Assembly (NCBI GenBank): GCA_947459455.1
Contig: CANHEC010000029.1
Coordinates: 1 to 10,443, forward strand
Source: Chitinophagaceae bacterium
GTDB taxonomy: Bacteria; Bacteroidota; Bacteroidia; Chitinophagales; Chitinophagaceae
DNA length: 10,443 nucleotides
Direction of reading: 5' to 3'
In this document: piece after piece, positions 1 to 6,800 of the stretch
Layout: each line of letters starts with the position of its first letter
Numbering within the stretch: position 1 is the stretch's first letter
Program-made: the position numbers and the translations under genes
The notes under the pieces: model-generated
What the model was told of the DNA's origin: nothing
The model's input: the letters and a program-made list of their open reading frames with translations, nothing else
The model's database searches: none

Positions 1-785
1 AGTTCGCTTACTGCATAGTTGTTGTGGTAAATGATGTTCACCACATTTCCATTGCGATCCTGCACCTCCCGCAGCGGACCATTGGCGAGGTAGCTGTAGC
101 GGTAGTCTTTGCCGGTGGGGTCGGTTACCCGGGTCAGGTTGCCGCCGGCATCGTACTGATAGGTCCAGGTACGCACCGGGGTACCTTGCGCATCGGTCAG
201 GCTGCTCAGCCAGCCATTGCTGTTGTAGGTCATGCTCAGGCTTAGCCCCGAGCTGTTGGTCAATGCGGTCAGCAGGGTGTCGGTATAGCTCAGGGTTAGC
301 GAGTGTCCGTTGGGGTCTTCAATGCGGGTGAGGCGGCGGTGGGCGGCATTGTCAAAAAAATAGCGGGTACCATCTTTTTGTGTCAGTAGCAGTTTACCGG
401 GTTGGTACTCCTGCAGGCGGCTAAAGAAGCCTGCTGGTGCGGTGTATTGGCCGCCGCTTTTTGCATAGCGGTCTTCGCGGCCATCGCCCCATATTAGTAC
501 GCAGGCATCGGGCTGCTGCTGGTAGCGTAGCAGGTAGTGGCAGCTCCAGCCGCGGCCAAAGCCATGGTTTTGCTCAAAGCTGAAGCTATTGTAGGTAAAG
601 GAGGCCAGCAATGGAAAGTCACGGCCTGGCAGTACCACATCGGCACGGGTAAAAAACAGATTGCCGGTGAGGGTATTTACCTGCAGACCCATGGGGCCGG
701 TTTTGTTGGGTGTATTCAGGTTTTGCGCAGTAGCAGCCCCGGCCAGCACCATGGCCATCACCGATATCAGAAAAAACTTTTGCAT
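1..785 (-). CDS. Secreted RHS/YD-repeat protein, N-terminal part (3' end beyond window)
   Basis: This gene starts at the ATG at 785-783 and stays open to the window edge: 261 complete codons plus two bases, with no stop. Residues 1-20 form a clear Sec signal peptide: Lys3, a hydrophobic core, and an Ala-Thr-Ala cleavage site before Gln21. No Cys follows the site, so it is not a lipoprotein. Next comes the usual RHS N-terminal beta region, with 'VVLPGRDFPL', 'FTYNSFSFE' and 'GFGRGWSCHY' at about residues 46-84. YD-type strands follow, including 'RLTRIEDPNGHS' (151-162), 'YQYDAGGNLTRVTDPTG' (209-225) and 'VQDRNGNVVNIIY' (241-253). RHS/YD proteins fold into a large beta-cage shell; some enclose a C-terminal toxin or effector, others act as wall- or surface-associated proteins. 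The C-terminus that would decide between these lies outside the window. The start is 22 nt after the stop of the giant CARDB gene, so co-transcription is likely. No Shine-Dalgarno motif precedes the ATG, as is common in Bacteroidota. The family call is firm; the function is open. Confidence 0.9.
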   Translation of the reverse strand, partial: MQKFFLISVMAMVLAGAATAQNLNTPNKTGPMGLQVNTLTGNLFFTRADVVLPGRDFPLLASFTYNSFSFEQNHGFGRGWSCHYLLRYQQQPDACVLIWGDGREDRYAKSGGQYTAPAGFFSRLQEYQPGKLLLTQKDGTRYFFDNAAHRRLTRIEDPNGHSLTLSYTDTLLTALTNSSGLSLSMTYNSNGWLSSLTDAQGTPVRTWTYQYDAGGNLTRVTDPTGKDYRYSYLANGPLREVQDRNGNVVNIIYHNNYAVSE

Positions 786-809
786 AGGGTAGTTGGCTAT
801 GGGGTAGTT
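784..809. repeat. Imperfect 15-nt tandem duplication at the gene junction
   Basis: The plus strand reads ATAGGGTAGTT at 784-794 and ATGGGGTAGTT at 799-809. These 11-mers differ at one base and are offset by 15 nt. One copy overlaps the TAA stop of the giant gene (810-808) and the other abuts and overlaps the ATG of the RHS gene (785-783). The repeat therefore makes up essentially the whole 22-nt spacer. It looks like a small slippage duplication. Any effect on translational coupling is speculative. Confidence 0.6.
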
Positions 810-3800
810 ATTGAATGGTAAATGTGACGAAGGCGATACCTGCCAGCAGTGGTGCCCGGGCATACAGCACTACACTGCCACTGCCACCTGCACGTATAAT
901 GCCGGGTGGACCATCTTGCTCTTGCAGGCGTAGCACCAAGGTGGGGCTACCTTGTGCCACACCCGCAGCGGTGGTGCCAATGCGCAGGCGCAAGTCATTG
1001 TTCAGCACCCGGGTGGGGGCCGGTATGTCCATATTGGTGGGGTTGGTAAAGTTTACTTGCACGGTAAACAACTGTCCGTTGAACACCTTGGCGGGATACA
1101 CCAGTTCGGTTACCAACTGCGAGTTCAGGCCAGCATCGGCGCCGGGGTCGCAGCCGGGTTCGGTACCAGGTTTGGTGGGGCCGGTATTGGCGCCGCCAGC
1201 CGTTACCAGTCCGCCGGTATTGGGCGGCACCACCGAAAAACTGTTGGGCAACTCAGCCACGCTGCCATCGGTTTTTTGCAAGGACAGCGTGTACACACCA
1301 AGTGGCTGGCCCTGCAGCGGGAAGCTGGCATACAATAGTCCGCCGTGCACAAATTGAAGGCGGCTGGCCGTAATCACGGTGCTGTTGCGCTGCAAGCGGG
1401 CCGTCATACCGTGGGTAAATAAAGAGCCGTTGATTTTCACCGTCACATTGCCACCATTGCCACCGCTGTTCGATTGCACATTCAGGATAGCGAAAGGCAA
1501 TTTCACTGCCAGTAGTGTAATGTTTTGTGCCGGTGTATTTGGTGTGGCACTGCGTACCATCAGGTAGTAGGCACTGTCATTGGCCGATGATATGATGAGG
1601 AATTGGTTGCCACTGTTAGGTCGCTCAAACCGCACATCGTAGCGGGCTGCGCTGGGTATATATCCGGCGGCGGCATACAGTTCGTTCTTTAGTGTCAGGC
1701 TATCGGGCGTAGCCAGCGATACCATGATGGTAGCACCCCGCAGCGAGTCGGGTATACGCAGTTTATAGTAGCGCTCCCATTGCTGCAGGCTGGCATTGAG
1801 CGGCTGATTCAGTGCCAGTGGCCGCACCCTTACCTGCAGGGGTGTGCCGCGGCTGCCAGTGTTGTTTTGTTTGTCGGTTTCGGGCAGGTTGTTTTGCAGG
1901 TCGGCCTGCACCAGCAGCTGCCATGCGCCTTCGGTTACGCCGGTGATGCGCAGGTCTATGCTGCTGGTATCATTGGCCAGCGGTGCCAGGTTCATTTGCT
2001 TGCGCAGCACTCCTTGCAGCACAGCGCCCGAATCAGTGCGGTTGCTGGCCGATAGGTATACGCCATCGGTACTGGTACCGCGGGCTGCATTGGCCGAAAG
2101 ATTGCGAATGACCCATCGCAATCCGCTGAAAGTTTCGCCCAGCCAGGCAGTGTCAGCATGCGTCACCTGTTGCACTATCAAATCGGTAGGGGCGGGTACA
2201 AATACCGTGATGGGTTTGATTGCAATGTTGTTGGTGTCAGTTGTTTCAATCACTTGCCGGTTGGCATCGCTGTGTAATAGCAGCAGGTAATTGCCCGGTG
2301 CGGTGCCTGCTGGTATCAGCCCCACGGCACTATCCAGGTACTGCTGCGTGGCGGCCAATCCGGTTGGGCGGGCTTTGCTCCATAGCAGCACATCATTGCC
2401 GTTGTTTGGTACAAAGTCGGTGCTCAGCCACAGTTGGTCGGTCCAACTGTTGGGGAAAGTAGCGCCCGGCCCCTGGTTCTGCACAGTGAAGGGAAGCACC
2501 ACTGGCTGACCAGTAGCAACACTACTGGCGCTGGGGACGCCGGCCGTGGTAATGAGATCGGGCAGCGGCAACTGCTCTACCCATACGCGGCGGGCACTGC
2601 CGTCGGCATTACGCAGCAGGTTGGTGTTGTTGTTGCGCACCTGTTCGGCGGTGATGTAGTTGTAGGCATCGGTGCGTACATACACATAGTACCAGCCGGT
2701 AGCCAGCTTCGGTACGGTGAAGGTGAGTGCCGAGCTGTAGGTTTCACCTGTATTCAGCGGCTGTGCAATGTCCTTTGCTTTTACAAATTGGTTATTGTCG
2801 GTCCGGCTGCTGTCGGTAGAAAAGTATACAGCATCGAGCCAGGCAGTATACCAGGAAGCGTTGCTTGGCAGTGGTGGCCGTCTGCCGTTGTTGCGTACCT
2901 GCCACTGTACGGCAAAGGGCCGACCCACAGTAGCCGAGTCGGGCGCCTGTACCTGCAGTACTACATGGTCTACCAAATTGTTTTGCCATATACGGCTGCC
3001 GCTACCTGCCAGGTTATCGGCCGTTTGGCTGCCTTCGTATACCCCGCCGTTGGCATTGGCAACGACAAACAGATAGACGGTGTTCAGCTCTGTTTTTGCA
3101 AAGCAGGCATTGTAGAAAAAGCCTGGCTCCGGCACCAGCTCAAAGGAATCGACCAGCGATGCACCTGCGGCCAGCTGACGCTGCTGCTGACGTACAGCCA
3201 CCGGGTAGGCCGTGCTCCGGTTGAAGGTGGGCGTGCAGCTGATGAACAGACTGTCTTGCCAGCTGGCATTGATAGGGCTAATGCCAGCATTGATGATGCG
3301 GTAGCGAATGCGGTTGCTGGCTCGGGCAAATACGGTATCGGTCAGTTTTACTTCGCTCACCTGCAGGTTGGCCCCGGTAGGTGGCGTTACAGCAGTGCTG
3401 GCACTACTGCGATTATTGAGGTAGTTGGGTTCTGCAAAGCTGCTATCTGCATTGGCTACCACATGCAGGTAGCGCAGGCCGCTGCTATTGGCAGCAAAGC
3501 GATAGCTGAAGCGATGGGTGCTTTCGGCTCCGGCGTCCAGGTTGGTCATCAGGTCGAGGCTGGCCACTGGTTGGGCATTGGCAGGCAGCGTCGGTTGTGT
3601 GCTCACATACAGCAGGTCGCGGCGCGGCATATTGAATACAGCGGCGCCATCGTTGCGCAGTCGGTATTCGATGCTAATGCTGCTATCACCAATACTTGTA
3701 GCAGGCACAGTCAGCTGCACTACTGATACTTCGGCCCGCTGCACATTTATAGCCTGGCTTCGTATGATAACCGGTGTATCCGGGAAAGTGAAAACTTCCT

Positions 3801-6800
3801 TGTTGGCATTGGCCTTTACATAGATGTAGTAAGTGCCAGCAGGTAGCCGAGCTGGCATGGTAAATGAAAAGCTTTGCGGATGTACCGAGCGGGGGCGCAG
3901 CACATTGTTGGTGTTTTGGTTGGCGGGTGCCGTGCTGCTGTTACAGACCGGCGGCAATGTGCCATCGGCAAAATATTGTCCACTGGCTTGTATGCCATGC
4001 CGCAGGGTGCCAAGCAGCATGGCATTTGAAGTACTTAGTCCATGGGGGTTGGTGCTCAGGTACACCTCATCTTTCCAGCTGCTGCTGCCATAGCCGAGGC
4101 TGTCTCTAAAGCCGTTGCCATTAGTACACGCAAACGGAACAAAATAGTGCCCCTTGTTTCGTTCGGCCTGGTCGGCAAATCCATTGTTGAAAAGTTGGTA
4201 GCTGATGCTGAGCGGCTGTGTGGGGCTTACTTGTGAAAAAGGCACATTCAGACTTTGGAAGCTGAACGACGGCGTGGGCGTGAGTAATACCTGGATGCTG
4301 CTGTTGTTGATGTTGTTGTTGGCCAGGGCCCCTTCGAAAATGGTTTGGGTAGCATTTGTTTCCACATGTACAAACCAGGTACCTTGTATGAAGTTGGGTA
4401 CCACCACATTTACTCCCCTGGCTACAATGGCGTTGGTAGCCAGCTGCAGGCTGGTATCAAAGCTGGCATCTATCGCATTGGGGTAGTAACTGCCATTGGC
4501 CTTTGGCTGCTTTAGCAAAATGGCGTTGTTGCGATTGAAGAGCGGGCTGGGCGAAATGTAAATGCGGTCGGTCCATCGGGCATTGGCAGCCGTGAGTGCC
4601 CCCGCATTGCGTACCCTGTATGCTACGCTGATGGTGCTGCCGCTAAAAGTGGTAGCCGGCAGGTTTACATCTTCTACCCGCAGGTCGGGCGTGGGCGTCA
4701 GCTGCACTTGCACAGGCTGGCTGGCCCGTAGCGTATCGTTGGCCATGCTCATTTGCAGCGGTGCGTTGGGCCCTGCCGGAAAATTGCTAATCACATACAC
4801 ATAGTAGGGCCCGCTAAAGTTGATCGGTATCGGGAAGTCAATCTGATTGCTGTATTGCTGACCGCTATCCAGTGCCCTCACATTAGGCAGGCTGCCCAGC
4901 AGCAGCGGCCGCAGCGGAAATTCACCCTGACTCCAATTGCCCGACTGCACCTGTGGGGGCCGAACAAAATTGGGCATCGTATCAAACGAAAGAAAGACGG
5001 CATCGGTCCAGGTTTGGCTGGTCACTGTATTTCCCGGCCCATTGTTTTTCACTGTCCATTGTATGCGAATGGTTTCGCCGCTGTTAGCTGTGGCCGGCGC
5101 TTGCACCTGGGTTACCATCAGGTCGGGTAGCGGCCTTAGCCTGAAGCTTTGTACCACACTGGCGGTTTGCAGGCAGGCATTGCGACTTACCACCTGCCAT
5201 TGGTATGCTTTGTTGAAAGCCACACTGCCGAGTGGTAGCGTATAGGCTATGCCCGTTAGGTTACCGGCACGTGGCTGTGCTGGCCGGGCAGTACCACTAT
5301 CCCACACATACACATCGTAGGTCAATGCATTGGCGGCATTGCTCCAGCTCAGCTGCAGTGGCAGGGTCCAGCCGCTGCTGGCATTGGCAGGCAGCAGGTT
5401 GGCAGGCGCATCGGGGGTTGCGGGGCTTATCACCTGCACCACCAGGCTATCGGTAGCAGTGGGGGCGCCACAGTTAGCTTGCCCGCTTACCAGCAGGGTG
5501 TAGGTGCCTGCTGTATTCCAGGTAATGTTTACACTATTGCCACTGCCGGCTACGCTGGTGCCATTGCTCAGCCGCCACTGGTAGCTCAGGCCCGGTACAG
5601 CATTGATGCTGTAGGTTGCTGTTTGGCCAGGGCATACAAAGGGGGCTCCGCTGATGCGGTCAAGTTCGGGCACTGTTACGCAAAAGCTTTGTGTGACGGG
5701 GGCTGCCGGCAGGTAGTTGGTATCGCCGGGCTGGCGCACTGTTATGCTGATATTGCCAGTACCGTTGATGATCACATTACCGCTATTAATGCTGGCCAAT
5801 CCGCTATTGAGCTGGTACAGCAGCGGAAGGCCCGAACTGCTGCTGGCACCTATGGGCACAAAGCCCGGACTATGCGGAAACTGCAGGGCAGCCAAGGGCG
5901 GAAAGCTGATAGTTTGTGCCGCTTTGTTGATCGTAAATGTTTGTTCTACCGGGGCGGCTGTATCGTACACATCATCGCCGGGTTGGGTAGCTAAAAGACG
6001 CACCGTACCGCTGTTGGTAATGCTGTATATACCTGCAGTCAGATTGCCGGGGCCACTGGCCAGCTGCAGCTGCACAGGCAAGCCTGCACTGCTGGTGGCT
6101 GCTGGTGCAAAAGGAGCGTCGCCATATGTTTTACTGCCAATAGGTCCGAAGCTGATCGCTTGGGGAATGGAGTTAGCGGCAAAACTCATTTCGTTGGACA
6201 ATGCACCTTGACCACAATCATTGGCATAAGCTACCGTGTAGGCGCCGGCGAGGTGTGCATAGTAGCGGGCGTCATTGGCGCCTTGAATGATGACGCCATT
6301 GCGGCGCCATATATATCGGGTTACTACCTGCGGCGCTGGTGCGGCTGAGGCTTGCAGCCAACGGCCCGTTTTAGTGAGGATTGGTATGGCAAAGGGTGCA
6401 GCGGGGCGCACCACTACCAGCTTTGTCTGCTGATTGCCAGTGCCGCATTTGTTTTGCGATAAGAATTGGACACTAAAACTGCCAGCACCGCCAAACTGGA
6501 TGCGTACTGTATCGCCTTGTCTGGTTATGACATGGCCATTGCCGCTCACCAGCACCTGAAAGCTCGTGCCGCTATCCTTCGTAGTGGGGTAAAACACGGC
6601 TGCGCCGGTGCCCAGGCACACCGTATCGGGCCCCACAATGGCAAACGGCTTTGAAGGAGTGCGAATGAAACGGATGCTTGGCGTATTGACACTGGTATCG
6701 GGCGGCAGGCTCCCAATCACTCGTAGCCGGTAGGTTTTGCCAGCGGCAAATACCCCCGGCGCATAGGCCAGTATGGTATCGGCGCCAATGCCTGCTTTGG

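Noticed and set aside
786..872. Possible frameshift joining the giant gene and the RHS gene into one protein
   Set aside because: The RHS frame is open upstream for only about 28 codons before an in-frame stop at 872-870. The RHS gene also has its own convincing signal peptide right after its ATG, so two separate genes fit better.
2434..3726. A 430-codon open frame on the plus strand, opposite the CARDB array
   Set aside because: It lies entirely antisense to the giant gene, whose frame encodes clear domains throughout. Its translation shows no domain, signal peptide or sensible composition, so it is a codon-bias shadow.
4296..4321. Trinucleotide-rich run (GTT/GTG-like on the plus strand) as a microsatellite
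   Set aside because: It encodes a short Asn-rich turn at the end of CARDB unit 2 and is interrupted; normal coding sequence explains it.
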